Shown here: piece after piece, positions 36,780 to 49,414 of the stretch
How positions within the stretch are numbered: the stretch's first letter is position 1
Layout of the letters: the number at the start of each line of letters is the position of its first letter
Made by a program: the position numbers and the translations under genes
The notes under the pieces: generated by a model
What the model was told of the DNA's origin: nothing
What the model saw: only the letters and a program-made list of their open reading frames with translations
Database searches by the model: none
Origin: Eulemur rufifrons
Lineage: Eukaryota; Chordata; Mammalia; Primates; Lemuridae
Assembly: GCF_041146395.1 (NCBI RefSeq)
Contig: NC_090983.1
Coordinates: forward strand, 62,565,501-62,629,500
DNA length: 64,000 nucleotides
Direction: 5' to 3'

Positions 36780-36780
36780 C
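36722..36780. repeat. Compound (TC)n(AC)n microsatellite
   Basis: A nearly pure (TC) run at 36722-36757 passes directly into an (AC) run at about 36757-36779. Such compound dinucleotide tracts are usually polymorphic. Confidence 0.95.
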
Positions 36781-36789
36781 CCTCTTAAT

Positions 36790-38280
36790 CCTACAATCAT
36801 AATAATGTATGTAAGCTACCAAGAAGAATGTTCCATTCTTTGCCTCTTGTTAAACATTGAAGCAATCATCTTCTTCAGAAGTAGAGTTTCGTTCAATAAA
36901 CAGCGAGGCCAGCTTTCTGGACCTTTCACACTACTCTCCTGACTCACGCAGTTTATGAACACCACTGGGAGTTGTTTGACCCAGAAAGCTCCAGGGTGCC
37001 ACGACCACATTGCCGTTCTCTCCTCAGAATTCTTATTGCATTTCTTCTACATCAGCCTTACAGGGTAAGCAGGAATGAAATCTGTCATACAGATTTAAAA
37101 GTGAAGAATTAAGACTAAATTTAGGGAGCCAAATTAACTGTCCAGATTATCTACTCATGAAAATGTGATTGGGGTGAGGCAGAGTGAAAAAGCAAATGGC
37201 CCATCTCATGACTCTCGGTTAGCCAAACTCTACCCTTGACAATAGCAGTCCAGTTGTAGAGTTATAGCAGCCATTGATCACATGGAGGGAGAAGTAGGAG
37301 GGTAGACAGGTTAGCTGACAATCCGCATTATTAGAGAAATGAATCTAGAATACACCAAATAAATACTGGATTAACAGAGCCAAATTTAATTAATTTCAAC
37401 AAGAAATTTATAAACTTATTATACACATCTTAATCTGACAAACATCCAACTTTTGTTTTTGAGGGGTATATAGAAAAGACCATAAGAATAGTAACATATT
37501 AATCAACTAATTAATAGTAACAACTTAATAAGCATGTAGATCTTCTTTACATTAGATCTGATAAAGCTACTAAGATCTATATCAAATCAAGATTATTTAT
37601 TAGACGAAGATAGCATCAAAATTTGTAATGTTTCTTAATCTTTTTCTTAACTTTTCTTCCAAGTTTCATAATGTGGGTAATATTCAGAGGTGGGAATGTT
37701 AGGAATTGAGTTGTCAATGTCCTTGACTCTTTTCATATGGTACATATGCAAAATTGCTTTAGTTGTCTACATCCCATGGTCTTTTAACAACTAGTTCAGT
37801 GCAGGAGCAGTAGGAGGAAGAAGGCATGGACTGCCAGTGCCACCATTGTTGCTATTCAATAGTGTGACTTACTTTCTTTTCTTGGCAGCAATTATAAATG
37901 TAAAGCTGTTTCCTGGGAAATGCCCTTTTTGGTATATGCAGTAGAACTTGTATCTATCTCAGCTCTGTTATCCTATATTCTTATATATACTGACTCATTA
38001 TGTGTTCTTAGGGTGTGAGAAAACATAAAGACAGAGCTAAATGAATTTGGTATCTTATGGATACAAAGGCAAAGCAAATGAAAGATGACATACATTGTGG
38101 TAAGAAGTAAATGTTTGACTACTCCATAGATAGAATCACTCACTATAGTGCAAAAAGGGATATATGCCTTTTTATTTGCTACTTATTATTGCACATGATA
38201 CTGTCTTTTCTTGACAAAAGTGGGAAAAGGAAACTACATAAGCTAAAATAAACTCATAAGAACACAGAGTTTGGATGACA
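36790..38280. other. Non-coding stretch, nothing recognised
   Basis: AT-rich unique-looking sequence with no supported gene or repeat. Confidence 0.5.
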
Positions 38281-38283
38281 CAG

Positions 38284-38324
38284 GGTGTGTGTGTGTGTGT
38301 GCACATGTGTGTGTGTGTGTGTGT
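38284..38324. repeat. Interrupted (TG)n microsatellite
   Basis: Two GT runs separated by 'gcacat', together about 40 bases. Confidence 0.93.
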
Positions 38325-39284
38325 AACTAAACATAAAAGTATTTTTGCTGCTGCTTCTACTATCTCATATTTTTTAAAAATTTTAAATTCTATGAGGACA
38401 AAGCCTTCACAATGACATTTATATTAAAAACAATTTCTGTAATATGGACTCTGTATTAATTCTTCCACAGCAATTTTGTGAAAGATCTAGGAAGTTATTG
38501 TGAGTGCACGTCATGGAGACTAGAGGAGGGAAATACATATTGTAAAGGAAACCTTATTACACTGTATTCTAAAAGTTTTGTTTGGGTCCAACATCCCCAT
38601 GACAATTTCTCAGAAAAATATCTGGACCTTAAACTAGCTACCCAACTAAAAGGTGTAATCAAAGTGTTTGATGATGCCTATACAAATTTTCCAAATGGGA
38701 CTGGCAAATCACTCATAAATATGAAGTAAACAGCATAATAAACAAGCAGAAAATTAAATGCATAAGTTACAGGGAAAAATTGCCATGGCAGGATTTGTGT
38801 ATGTGAATTCATTTAATACTAAGTGAGAGCTTTGCTTACAAGTTAACATTTAAGTGGTAGAATTAAAGATGGAAGGACAAGAAGCTATTCATTCTGTGGT
38901 AAAAAATATATGTGTGCAGTGTATGAATCAGGGCTTAAATTGGACATGGAGTCTTGACTAAATTTTGATGATGATGATGATGATGGAAGTATGCAAAAAG
39001 AGGTATAGCATAGATAACTTTGCATATAAAGTTGATATAAATTTTTCTTATTTTCATTTTAAAATTTCAAAAGATTTTTATGACATGATGAAAATTATTT
39101 GTGCTAAGAAATCCATATATATCATACCATTTATAATTTCATATTAAACTTACAGCTTTTGTTATGTATTGATTCCAGAGCTGAGCATTCTATTTCTAGA
39201 ATAAAAATGGAAACAGAAAAGAAACCATTATCATTACATCAGTTATTTTACTGCATCCGTTATTTAGGCATTTCAAACTATCTT
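38325..39284. other. Non-coding stretch with a small (GAT)n
   Basis: Includes six GAT units near 38967-38985. An 83-codon plus-strand frame at 38478-38729 resembles no protein I know and has no gene context. Confidence 0.5.
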
Positions 39285-39785
39285 CAATTTGGTGGCTTAA
39301 AAGAAAAATGACTTATTTGCTCATGATTCTGCATTTTGAGCTCAGCTCAGCTGGGTAACTCTTTGGGCTGGACTCTTCTGGCATCACTTATAGGGCTGCA
39401 CTCATCAGATACATTGACTGGAAATGGGATGCCTAAGATGGCCTCACTAACAGGTCTGAGGGCTCAGCTGGGATGGCTGGAAGGGCCAAGCAAACCATCC
39501 CATCTTCTCTGCATGGTCCATTATCCTAGGCTTCTTCAGAGTCTGCTGCTCTCAAAGCTTTTGTCTTTTTGTTCTAAAAGGGCAAAATAGAAGCTATAGA
39601 CCTTTTGTCTTATCTCAAAAGTTGCACAGTGTAAATTCCAAGGTTAGCCCAGATTTAAGGGGAGTTGGGTAGAAAAGAGACTCCACTCCTTGAAGGGCAG
39701 AGCAGTGATGGCACATTGCAAAGAGGTGCACATGTAAGGACAAGAGGAATTTACGGTCATATTTTGTAATCTACCAAAATCATCA
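39285..39785 (-). mobile_element. Candidate ancient LTR or MER fragment
   Basis: Features 'aatttggtggcttaaaagaa', 'aaatgacttatttgctcatg', 'agctcagctgggtaactctt', 'ctggcatcacttatagggct' and 'ttttgtaatctaccaaaa'. They resemble an old mammalian repeat with 'gtggcttaaaacaacaaaca' and 'ttagctgggtggttctggct', which I think is LTR-derived. The exact family and orientation are uncertain. Confidence 0.4.
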
Positions 39786-39789
39786 AATT

Positions 39790-40595
39790 AAAAGAGGATT
39801 ACTATTTTGATGAATTAATAGTAACCCAATCATAAACATGTAGGAATAAAATCTGAAATTTTAATTTTTTTTAAAAAAGGAAAGCTTTTAGTATGTGAAA
39901 ATCCATTGTAGGTTTTGATAAACTTTTTAAAATACTGTGAGATTCTAGACAAATCATTTTGTGGCTTTATGAATTCACACATTTGTTGTATTTCTCTATA
40001 ATATATAGAATTATTTATTTTAAATAAGCATAGGTAAGATTTGTCAACATCATCAACTCCAACATAATTCTAATTTGCCTTAATACTAATCTAACAGTGT
40101 TGATGAAAATTCTTGCTGTAAGTTTGAGTCAATGAAATATAACACAGAAAACTGGGCATTATTTAATCCTTTATCTGTCTTTTACAAATTTAATCATTTA
40201 TCCAATTGTATCTGCTTAGATTAGATGGGAATTATCATTTAGTTATGTAGTAAAGGAGATTGTAGAAATGCTTTATCAATCATTAGCAAAAGGTTACTCT
40301 AAATTTTATTGCCTTCCAAAATCTCTTTATTATTAAAATAAAAATCTATACATAATTAGATGTATCCCAGTTTGGAAAAAAACAGGTCTTTAGATATACT
40401 ACATTTTAAAAAGTTGTAGATATTTTCATTTTATCATATTTTATTCAACAGAGACATTTACTCAACTATTGCGTTATGAAAAGAAATTTGCTAATTGTGG
40501 GACAGGAGGAGGAAGACTGTGGGGGATACAAAGATGAATAAACTGAGTTTACCACTACCAATGGAAAGGTACAAGAACACAAAAAGCACAAAGAT
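39790..40595. other. Non-coding stretch, nothing recognised
   Basis: AT-rich with no element I can support before the small Alu-tail insertion. Confidence 0.5.
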
Positions 40596-40608
40596 GTTAA
40601 GAAAATAG

Positions 40609-40640
40609 AGTGAGACTCTGTCTCAAAAAAAAAAAAAAGA
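40609..40640 (+). mobile_element. Extremely 5'-truncated Alu (tail only)
   Basis: Only the last 16 bases of an Alu (agtgagactctgtctc) plus an A run remain. The sequence taagaaaatag stands directly before it (40598-40608), and aagaaaatag repeats directly after it (40641-40650). That is a proper target-site duplication with a TT/AAGA nick context, so this is a real insertion, not a chance match. Confidence 0.85.
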
Positions 40641-40884
40641 AAGAAAATAGAAAACAAGAAACATATGGGCTTCAAAGTGGTCATATTTATATTCGTGAAT
40701 TGTTCATTTTTAAATCACCTGGTGGGGGAGAGCAAGATATGGAGGGGAAAGAGCAAGGGGAGAGCCCACACCTAGCAGTTCCAGCCATATCATCTGGTGA
40801 CCCAGAGCACAGGCTAGCTGGAAAACCAATTCTCTGCTCTTGCCCAGCAGTGTGGTGGTTGATTAATATTCAGATGCATTCTGA

Positions 40885-41105
40885 CAGCACATTTCTTTAC
40901 AGAGCACTTTCATAAGCTTCATATTCTCAATAAGTCCTACAAAATTTGGTGAGACAGGTAGATCTCTTGCTTTACAGATAAAACAACTAGAGATGAATTA
41001 GCAAAAGTGACTTGCCCAGAGCTAAACAAAAAATTAAAATAAGACAAAATTAGGGCAAAACCTGGGTCTCATGCTCATCCCATGACTTCTTTCTTTCTAC
41101 ATAGA
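40885..41105 (-). mobile_element. MIR-type SINE relic
   Basis: Minus-strand pattern: 'agagcactttcataagcttc', 'tcaataagtcctacaaaatt', 'gctttacagataaaacaact', 'aaaagtgacttgcccagagc' and 'aaaacctgggtctcatgctc'. All in the expected MIR order. Confidence 0.7.
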
Positions 41106-41759
41106 GCAAGTTAAAAGTATAATTAGCAGGTAAAAGCTTAATGTTGCAACAGCAGTGGCTCTGAGCTGTAATATTGCATAACCTTGAGATCCAGATTCCC
41201 TATTTATAATAGGTTTTCAGTGAGGTAATTTATGTAAAGACCAAAGGATGTGTTAGCTTGAGGTAGCTTCTCAAATACCTTCACCCCACCTTCCATAGCT
41301 TTAGGGTTTAGATCTCAAGGCCAATATCCACTGCTTTGTAACAAAGTCCTTTCAGTATTTCAAGAGCTAAACCACTTTAGACATTATCTGGGATCTACTT
41401 TCTTGGCTTTTAAGTCTGTTAGATATTGGTTCATTTCTCAAACTAGGGTCTAAGGCTCCTGGAAGTTCAAAGACATATTCTTGGGGATTAGAGAATGCTT
41501 TACAAGAGCCATTTTAACTATATCGAGACTGCTAATAAAAAATACAATGGAAATGGACATAATACACATATGGTGTTTCCATTCATGAAAATCTAAAGAT
41601 TTCACATTTAGCTATGTGAAAGGATATTTTATAGAATGTATTATAAAATTAAATCATCTCACACCATATGGCAATAGAGGCCTATTGACCTGTATCCACA
41701 ATCTAAATGTAGTAAATATTTTCTAAATGCAGTAAGCATTTAAATAATTAAGTAAGCAC
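41106..41759. other. Non-coding stretch before the L1
   Basis: Unique-looking DNA. Near 41705-41735 there are two close copies of 'ctaaatg(t/c)agtaa', a short local duplication. No gene. Confidence 0.5.
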
Positions 41760-41774
41760 AATTATAAATGCAGT
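41760..41774. repeat. Left target-site duplication of the L1
   Basis: The 15-bp sequence aattataaatgcagt lies immediately upstream of the L1 and recurs exactly at 48126-48140. Confidence 0.95.
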
Positions 41775-42960
41775 CTGTGAATCTGGTCAAGACGGTGGAC
41801 TAGAAGCAAATGATGCTTGCCGCTGTAAAGGAGAGGATTGAAAGTTCAAGTAAATGCCCACTTACAGATAGACTTTCTTGGAGAGAACATTGTAAATTAT
41901 CAGAGAAGCGACAGGAGACAAAGTGAAGGATATGGGATGATCTACTTGGCAAGATCGCAAGGTGCCTGGGGGAGATGTCCACACATCAGGAAGGGTCAGG
42001 GGAAAAAACTTTGGAGCTCCGTGCTCCCCCTGCAGACACTGTGACCCAAGATATGAAGGGGATCCCATCACCACCTCAGGCTTCCATACTGATCAAAGAG
42101 TTGCTTGGAGACTGTGCTGTAACGTTGCACCAGAGAGCAGGCATAGCAGGGATACATGGCTTTTGCTCCCAGGTCACTACAACTGATATCATTCTGAGCT
42201 CTCTAGTCCAGAATGTCCAGTCTACACAAGAATCAGCTTTGCTGCAACCACCTCCACATCACCCCTGCCAGACCAGGGAAGGAGCAGGAAGAGCAGATAC
42301 TCTCATGCTCCCCATGACTAGGAGATGAGTGCCCCCCCCCGGGGGGGGTATTCAAACATAGCCAGCCTAAGTGGGACCTGCATGGGGAGAGAGATTCAGC
42401 TGCCCAGCAGCCCAGCCCCAGGATATTGCATGCCGCCTAGCAGTCCTACTCCCATATCCCTGCTCACCGCCCAGCACCATGTCCATGGTCCAGTGCTCCA
42501 CCACGGACCTACTAGCCACAGCTGCACCCCTCCATATGCTGCCATTGCACCTAGACCTGAATGGAGTGAATGAATGAACCCCTGCCATCTGTGGTCACAA
42601 CCTAGTTAGCCCTGCACAGGTGCCACTGCCACCACTGTAGGGAGACACAGGCAGAGCAATCTCTCACAATGCCCACCTATGTGGAGAGGAATTCACCCAG
42701 TTCCCTCCTGTGCTTCCAGCAGCAGACTGGGAACCAACCCACCATTCTGCATGAAGATCCCCCAGCACTGGCTTGGACTGTGACAACCACATTGGAATGG
42801 TACAAAACAGAATAACTGTGTTACAGGCTCTCAGTGCATCTGCCCTTCTCTTGCTGGGTCAATCTTCTAGTGTAAGATGCCATCTAGGTACCTCTCCTTC
42901 TTATCAAGTAGGAGAGTTCCAAGCAAAGGATAACAGGTGTATCACAAACCTATCTGCCCT
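41775..42960 (+). promoter_or_regulatory. L1 5' UTR (former internal promoter)
   Basis: Begins 'ctgtgaatctggtcaagacg' and 'gtggactagaag', the usual style of an L1 start, and is noticeably richer in G and C than the flanks. L1 5' UTRs normally carry the internal RNA polymerase II promoter. A 9-C/8-G block occurs at 42332-42348. Open frames of up to 117 codons here overlap in different phases and are not known proteins. Confidence 0.7.
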
Positions 42961-43089
42961 GAGCTGAAAGAATAGGTTTCAGATGAGAAGAAACCAGCAA
43001 AGGAACTCTGGTAAAATTTAAAAATAAGCTGGTTTGACACCCCAAAGGAGTAAAAAAGATCCACAGCAACAGACCCCAATCAATCGGAA

Positions 43090-43990
43090 ATTTTTGAAAG
43101 GTCAAAAATTTAGAAAATGGAATTCAGAATGTGGATGGCAAATAAAATGAATGGGATTGATGATTAAGTTTAAAACCAACACAAAGAAGCAAAAAAATAT
43201 TTCAGGACATAATTTGAAAAAAATTAAAAAGTCACAAAAGAGACAACAAAGAAAAGATATAACAGAACTTAAACGAAAGAGTCATTTAGGGAATTTCAAA
43301 ATATAGCAAAAAGCTTCTACAACAGACTACACAAATCAGAGAAAAAAGTTTCAGAGTTTGAATACCAGGCATTTAAACTAACCCAGTCAGTCAAAGATAC
43401 AGAAAAAAGAATAAAGAAGAATGAACAGTCACTCAGAGAAATATTGGACTATGTAAAATGAGACAATATAGGAATTATAGGTATCCCTGAGGGAGAAGAA
43501 AAATCAAAAAGTATGGAAAACCTACTTGAGGGAATTATCGAGGAAAACTTACATGGTATTACCAGAGATTCAAATATCCATATACAAGGTGGTCATTGAG
43601 CACTGGGAAGACTCATAGCAAGTAGGACATCTCCAAGACACATAATCATCAACCTGGCCAAAGTCAAAGTGAAGGAGAAAATTCTACAAGCTGCAAGGTG
43701 AAAGTAACAACTAACCTACAAAGGAAAACCCATTAGGCTAACAGCAGACTTCTGAGAAGAGACCTTACAAGCCAGAAGGGATTAAGGCCCCCTCTTAAGT
43801 CTTTTTAAAGAGAACAGCCAACCAAGAATTTGGAATCTTGCAAAATTAAGTTTCATAAATTATGGAGAAATAAAAACTTTCCCGGACAAGCAAACACTAA
43901 AGGAATTTGTCACTACTAGACCTGCCCTACAAGAAATGTTCAAAAATGCACTATACATGAAATAGAACAATATATACCCACCAGTGTAAA
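43090..43990 (+). pseudogene. L1 ORF1 region, decayed
   Basis: ORF1 encodes the RNA-binding chaperone of the L1 particle. This segment shows DNA landmarks near the ORF1 end, such as 'taatcatcaacctggccaaa', 'gaaaacccattaggctaaca', 'gacttctgagaagagacctt', 'acaagccagaagggattaag' and 'agacctgccctacaagaaat'. In-frame stops and phase changes interrupt it, and no continuous coiled-coil or RNA-binding domain can be read. The start is uncertain. Confidence 0.65.
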
Positions 43991-44066
43991 AACACATGAA
44001 AGTTAAAGCTCACAGCTCCTATAAAGTAGTAGCAAAAGAGGGGAAACAAAATAACAAGGTATCAAC

Positions 44067-47000
44067 ATGATGAATAGAACAGTATCCCACATATCAGTAC
44101 TAACACTAAATGTGAATGGTCTTAATGCTTCAATTAAGTAAGACATAGGCTGGCTGAATGGAGGAAAAAAACTCAATCATATGACGTCTCCAAGAAACCC
44201 ACCTAACTCACAACGACTTGCACAGACTTAACGTAAAGAAATGGGAAAAAATACTGCTTGCAAATGAAAACCAAAAGTGAGTGGGTGTAGCCATTTTCAT
44301 TATCAGATAAAATAGAATTTAAATCAATAATGGTAAAAATAAAAAGACAAAAATGGTCATTATATAACAATAAAGGGAGAAATTCAGCAAGAAGACATCA
44401 TAATCCTAAATATATATGCACCTAACACAGTTCCCAGATTCATAAAACAAATTCTACCTGATCTCAACAAAGAAATAAACAGAAGCATCATACTTGCCAG
44501 GGACAACAAACACCCCACTAACAAATCAGGACAGCTCATCAAAGCAGAAGATCAACAAAGAAACGTTGGGATTAAATGGGATTCTAGAATAAATGGACCT
44601 AACAGACATTTACAAAACATTATCCCCAAAAACTACAGGATTTACATTTTTCTCATCAGCACATGAGACATTTTCCAAGATTTATCATACTTTAGGCCAC
44701 AAAAAAAAGTCTCAGCAAATTTAGAAAAAGCAAAATTATATCACGTATCTTCTTAGTCCATAATGGGATAAAACTAGAAGTCAATTCCAAGAGAAACTCT
44801 CAAATCTACACAAAGTCATGGAAATTAAACAGCCTACTACGGAATGATATTTTAGTCAATGATGATATTAAGATGGAAATCAAAAGATTTCTTGAAGTGA
44901 ATGACAAAAGGGACACAAGCTTTCAAAATCTATGGGGTACAGGAAAAGCGGTGCTAAAGGTAAAATTCATAGCTTTAAATGCTTACATCAAAAAGACAGA
45001 AAGATCACAAATTAACAACTGAATGTCACATCTCAAAAAAGCAGAAAAAGAAGACCAAACCAAACTTAAACCCAGAAGAAGAAAAGAAATAAAAAAGATC
45101 AGAAAAGAACTAAATGAAATGGAAACAAACAAACAAAAAAACAAAACAAAGGAATAATGAAACAAAAAGTTGGTTCTTTGAAAAGATAAACAAAATCACT
45201 AGACCACTAGTCAGATTAACCAGAAATAGAAAAGGAAGAACCCAAACTAAATGAGAAATCAAAAGGGGAAAGTAAAACTGATAACAGAAATACAAAATAT
45301 CATCTGTGAATACTATGAAAACCTCTGTACATACAAACTAGAAAACCTAGAGGAAATGGATAAATTTCTGCAAAAACATAGCCTGCCAAGCCTGAATCAG
45401 GAAGACATAGAAATCCAGAACAGACCAATAACAAGCAGAGAGATCAAAGCAGTAATACAAAATTCCCAGCATAAAAAAGCCCTGGACCAGAAAGATTCAC
45501 AGCCAAATTCTACCAGACCTACAAAGTAGAACTGGAACTTATCTTACAGAAATTATTCCATAATATGAAGAAGGAGGGAATCCTCCCTAACTCATTTTAC
45601 AAAGCCAGTATCACCTTGATACCACAGCCAGAAAAGGACACAACAAAAAAAGAAAACCACAGACCAATATCCCTTATGAACATAGATGCAAAAATCCTCA
45701 ACAAAATACTAGCAAGCCAAATTCAACAGTATATCAAAAATAAATAATTCACCATGATGAAGTGAGTTTCATCCCAGGGATGAAAGAATGGCTCAACATG
45801 CACAAATCAATTAATGTGATTCACCACGTAAACAGAAAGAAAAACAAAGACCTTCTATGATCATCTCAATCGATGCAGGAAAAACATTCAATAAAATCCA
45901 GCACCCTTTCATAACAACCCTCAACAAATGAGGTATAGAACAAACATACCTCAAAATTATAAAAGGCATATATGACAAACCCACAGCCAACAGCATACTG
46001 AATGAGGAAAAGTTGAAAGCATTCCCCCTAAGAACTGGAAAAATACAAGGTCACCACTTCTATTTGACATAGTACTCGTCGAAGTCCTAGCCAGAGATAT
46101 CAGGCAACAGAAAGAAATAAAGGGTATCTAAATCAGGCAATAGGAGGTCAAACTATCCCTGTTGGCCAAAAATACAATCTTATGTCTAGAAAACACTAAA
46201 GACTCCACCAAAAGACTCCTAGAATTGATAAATAAACTCAGTAAAGTCTCGGGTTATAAAATCTATGTAGACAAATCAGTGGCATTTCTATATACTAATG
46301 GTCAAGCTGAGAGTCAAATCAAGAAATCAATGCCATTTCTAATATCTACAAAGAAAATAAAATACTTAGTAATATACTTAATCAAAAAGGTGAAATATCT
46401 CTATAAGAGAACTACAAAACACTGATGAAAGAAATCATAGGTGACAAAAACAGATGGAAAAACATCACATGCTTGTTGATTGGTAGAATCAACATTGTTA
46501 AAATGTCCTTACCGCCCAAAGTGATTTACAAATTGAATGCAATTCCCATCAAAATACTAAAGTCATATTTCACAGATCTAGAAAAAAAAATAATCCTAAG
46601 CTTCATTTATAACCAAAAAAGAGCCCAAATAGCCAAAGCAATCTTAAGCAAACAAACGAACAAACAAACAAAAAACAAATCTGGAGGCATCACATTACCT
46701 GAATTTCAAATTATACTACAAGTCAATTGTAACTAAAACAACATGGTACTGGAATAAATATAGAGACATAGACCAAAGCAACAGAATAGAGAACCCAGAA
46801 ATAAAACCATCTGCCTACAACCAACTGATCTTTGACAAAGCAGACAACAACATACACTTGGGAAAGAAAGCCCTATTCAATAAATGGTGCTCAGAAAATT
46901 GGGCATAGAATAATGAAACAGGATCCCTCTCTCTCACCATATACAAAAGTTAATTCAAGATGTATTAAAGGCTTAAATATAAGGCATGAAACCATAAAAA

Positions 47001-47880
47001 TTCTAGAAGAAATCATGGGAAAAAGTCTTCTAGACATAAGCTGAAGCAAAGAATTTATGACTGAGAACCCAAAGGCAAATAAAAAAAAAAATTAAATAAA
47101 TGAGACTTAATTAAATTAAAAGCCTTCTGCACAGCAAAGGAAATAATCAATAGAATAAATATGCAATGTACAGAATCAGAAAAAATATTTGCAAACTATA
47201 CCTCTGACAAAGGACTAATATCCAGCATCTACAAAAACTCAAATAAATCCACGGGGTGGGGGAGAAACAACCCCATTAAAATTTGACAAAAAACATGAAA
47301 AGAATTTTTTCAAAAGAAGATAGACAAATGGCCAAGAAACAGATTTAAAAAAATGTTCAACATCACTAATCATCAGGGAAATGCAAATTAAAACCACAGT
47401 GAGAAACTACCTTACCCCTGTTAGAATGGCCATTACTAAAAAGTCAAAAAACAGTAGATGTTCCCATGGATGTAGAGAAAAAGGAACACTTATACACTGT
47501 TGTTGGGCTGCATATTAGTACAACCTCTATAGGAAATGGTATGGAGATTCCTCAAAGAAATAATGATAGACCTACCATTCGATCCATCAATCCTACTGCT
47601 GGCTATCTACCCCAAAGGAAAAGATACCATTTTATCAAAAAAACACCTGCACCCAAATGTTTACCACAGCACAATTCACAATTGCAAAGATGTGCAATCA
47701 ACCTATGTGCCCATCAATTCATAAGTAGATAAGGAAAATGTGACACACACACTATAGAGTACTACTTAGTGCTACTAAAAAGGAATGAAATAATGTCTTT
47801 TGCAGCAACTTGGATGGAACTGGAGACCATTATCCTAAGTGAAGTATTTCAGGAATCAAAAAACAAACACCACATGTTGT
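44067..47880 (+). pseudogene. L1 ORF2 (endonuclease/reverse transcriptase), broken
   Basis: ORF2 would make the endonuclease and reverse transcriptase. From the ATG at 44067 the frame reads ...VLTLNVNGLNA, the N-terminal endonuclease motif, and hits a stop soon after (44139). The reverse-transcriptase core is readable in pieces: [20 protein letters not shown] near 45430-45490, and [20 protein letters not shown] near 45617-45680. A shifted piece from 46162 contains LAKNTILCLENT, where the catalytic F-A-D-D of the family is replaced by L-A-K-N. The piece from 46425 includes [20 protein letters not shown]. Many stops and several frameshifts make it non-functional. Confidence 0.9.
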
Positions 47881-48125
47881 CACTAATAAGTGAAAGCTAA
47901 ACAGTGGGTATTCACAGGCACAAAGGGATGTAAAGGACATTGGAAATCAAGAGAGGAGGTGGTTGGCAGGGGAGTGAGTGCTAACAATTTTCCTATCGGG
48001 TACAGTGAACACTATTCTGATGACTGGCACACTAAAAGCATTATACATTGCTGACTTCAGCATTATAAAATGTATCCATGTAACAAAAACATTTATATCC
48101 CCTTAATATTTTTAAATAAAAAAGA
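47881..48125 (+). other. L1 3' UTR and A-rich end
   Basis: Starts around 'cactaataagtgaaagctaa' and includes 'gggaggtggttggcagggga'-like and 'tgtaacaaaaacatttatat' segments. It ends in an A/T-rich tail without a long pure A run, which fits an older insertion. Confidence 0.75.
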
Positions 48126-48140
48126 AATTATAAATGCAGT
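48126..48140. repeat. Right target-site duplication of the L1
   Basis: aattataaatgcagt, identical to 41760-41774. Confidence 0.95.
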
Positions 48141-49410
48141 AATTCTAAATGCAAAACTTGACCCGTATAGATATGACTATTTATAGTTTTTATTTATCTT
48201 TTGTTGTGAAATTTATATATTCAGATATTTTGATACAAAGATATTAATGTATTTGATTATTAGATACTTCCCTTTCTAAAATCTTAAAGACTTTGAATCC
48301 TGCAATAGATCTTGCACCAGTGGTTTTAGATGGGTTACTGACCCAAATGGGTGTCATTACTGCAAAAGAATCTGCATCAGTGGTCAGTGTGCTATGCTTT
48401 GTTCTTTTGATGACAGCTTTATGAAGACATCAGTGCCCTATTCTTATCCCTGAAGTTTATTTCAGCTAGACAACACCAATCATTATATTAAATTACTGTT
48501 ATTCATTTTAATTGTGTTGTTTTTGTTGTATTAAATTTGTAAATGCATTTGGATTATAAATGTGCAAGAACTGTGCATGTTTGAAATTAATTCTTGATTT
48601 TATGTGTTCATATATTTTACATACTACTACAGTAGGAATATTTTAGGTCAACAGTGGAAGCTTCATGAGCTGTTTTTCTTTGCTTGTTTAAAAATAGTTG
48701 CATTAATCATAGGTGGGAAACTTTGTTTAACATGATACTTAATAACTAGAACAAGGTAACAAGGTGATAGTTTAGAGTGACTTTCAACCTCTGTAAGCTT
48801 TGTTACACTGACAAAAGAACTCTGGGGAAAATGTAGTTATGACTTAAAATATGACTGTGTTATTCTGCAGGAAGCACAATTTTTACTACTTGTACATGTT
48901 CATGAATATATGTCTAAATTTTCCCCATGGTTCACAGAAATCATGATGAAAACCCTGTCTCTTACCAAAGGAAATATGTATCTTCTTTTCGAAACAAATG
49001 TCCAGCCTCTTTGCTACTAACCATCTGGTCACCTACCTGAAGCATCTGTAGATTCTGGTAAATAAAAATTTCCCTAAATATATTGTAACCAGTTACAAAC
49101 AGTTTACAGCTATTAGTCAAGCAGCCTTGTTTAAATAGCTGGGGTGTTTTAAAACTTTAAAAATACAACCAGGGATACAGTTTTGAAATTTGGCATTTAC
49201 CATAGAAGTTGTCTCCATTGTTTAGGCTAAAAATAGATTTGAAATGTCTCAACTCATACTAAGCCACTAAAATATAACATTTAAAATGCTACTCAGTATG
49301 GGAAGATTTATGAGCAAGAAATTATATCAAACTCTCATTGGGTTGTTACTGATTTTACTTTCTAGATACAGGTGTCACCTAATATCCAAGTCAACAATCA
49401 CAGAACAATC
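48141..49410. other. Non-coding stretch, nothing recognised
   Basis: AT-rich unique-looking DNA with no supported gene or repeat. Confidence 0.5.
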
Positions 49411-49414
49411 TCAT

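Larger units (their letters stand above)
41775..48125 (+). mobile_element. Near full-length L1 LINE, about 6.35 kb, inactive
   Basis: A complete-looking insertion bounded by a perfect 15-bp duplication. It has a roughly 1.2-kb GC-richer 5' UTR, an ORF1 region, ORF2 with endonuclease and reverse transcriptase, a 3' UTR and an A/T-rich end ('ttaatatttttaaataaaaa'). L1 encodes the machinery that copies itself and Alu into new sites from cytoplasmic RNA-protein particles. Here stops and frameshifts break both frames, so it cannot move. Its divergence from older L1M copies, together with the host lineage, suggests a primate-age L1. I did not assign a subfamily. Confidence 0.95.

Noticed and set aside
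39336..39590. 84-codon frame, gene-like composition
   Set aside because: It falls inside a candidate ancient LTR/MER repeat, and no protein is recognised.
41975..42573. Overlapping frames of 73-117 codons in a GC-richer patch
   Set aside because: They lie inside the L1 5' UTR in competing phases; higher GC lowers stop frequency. Not genes.
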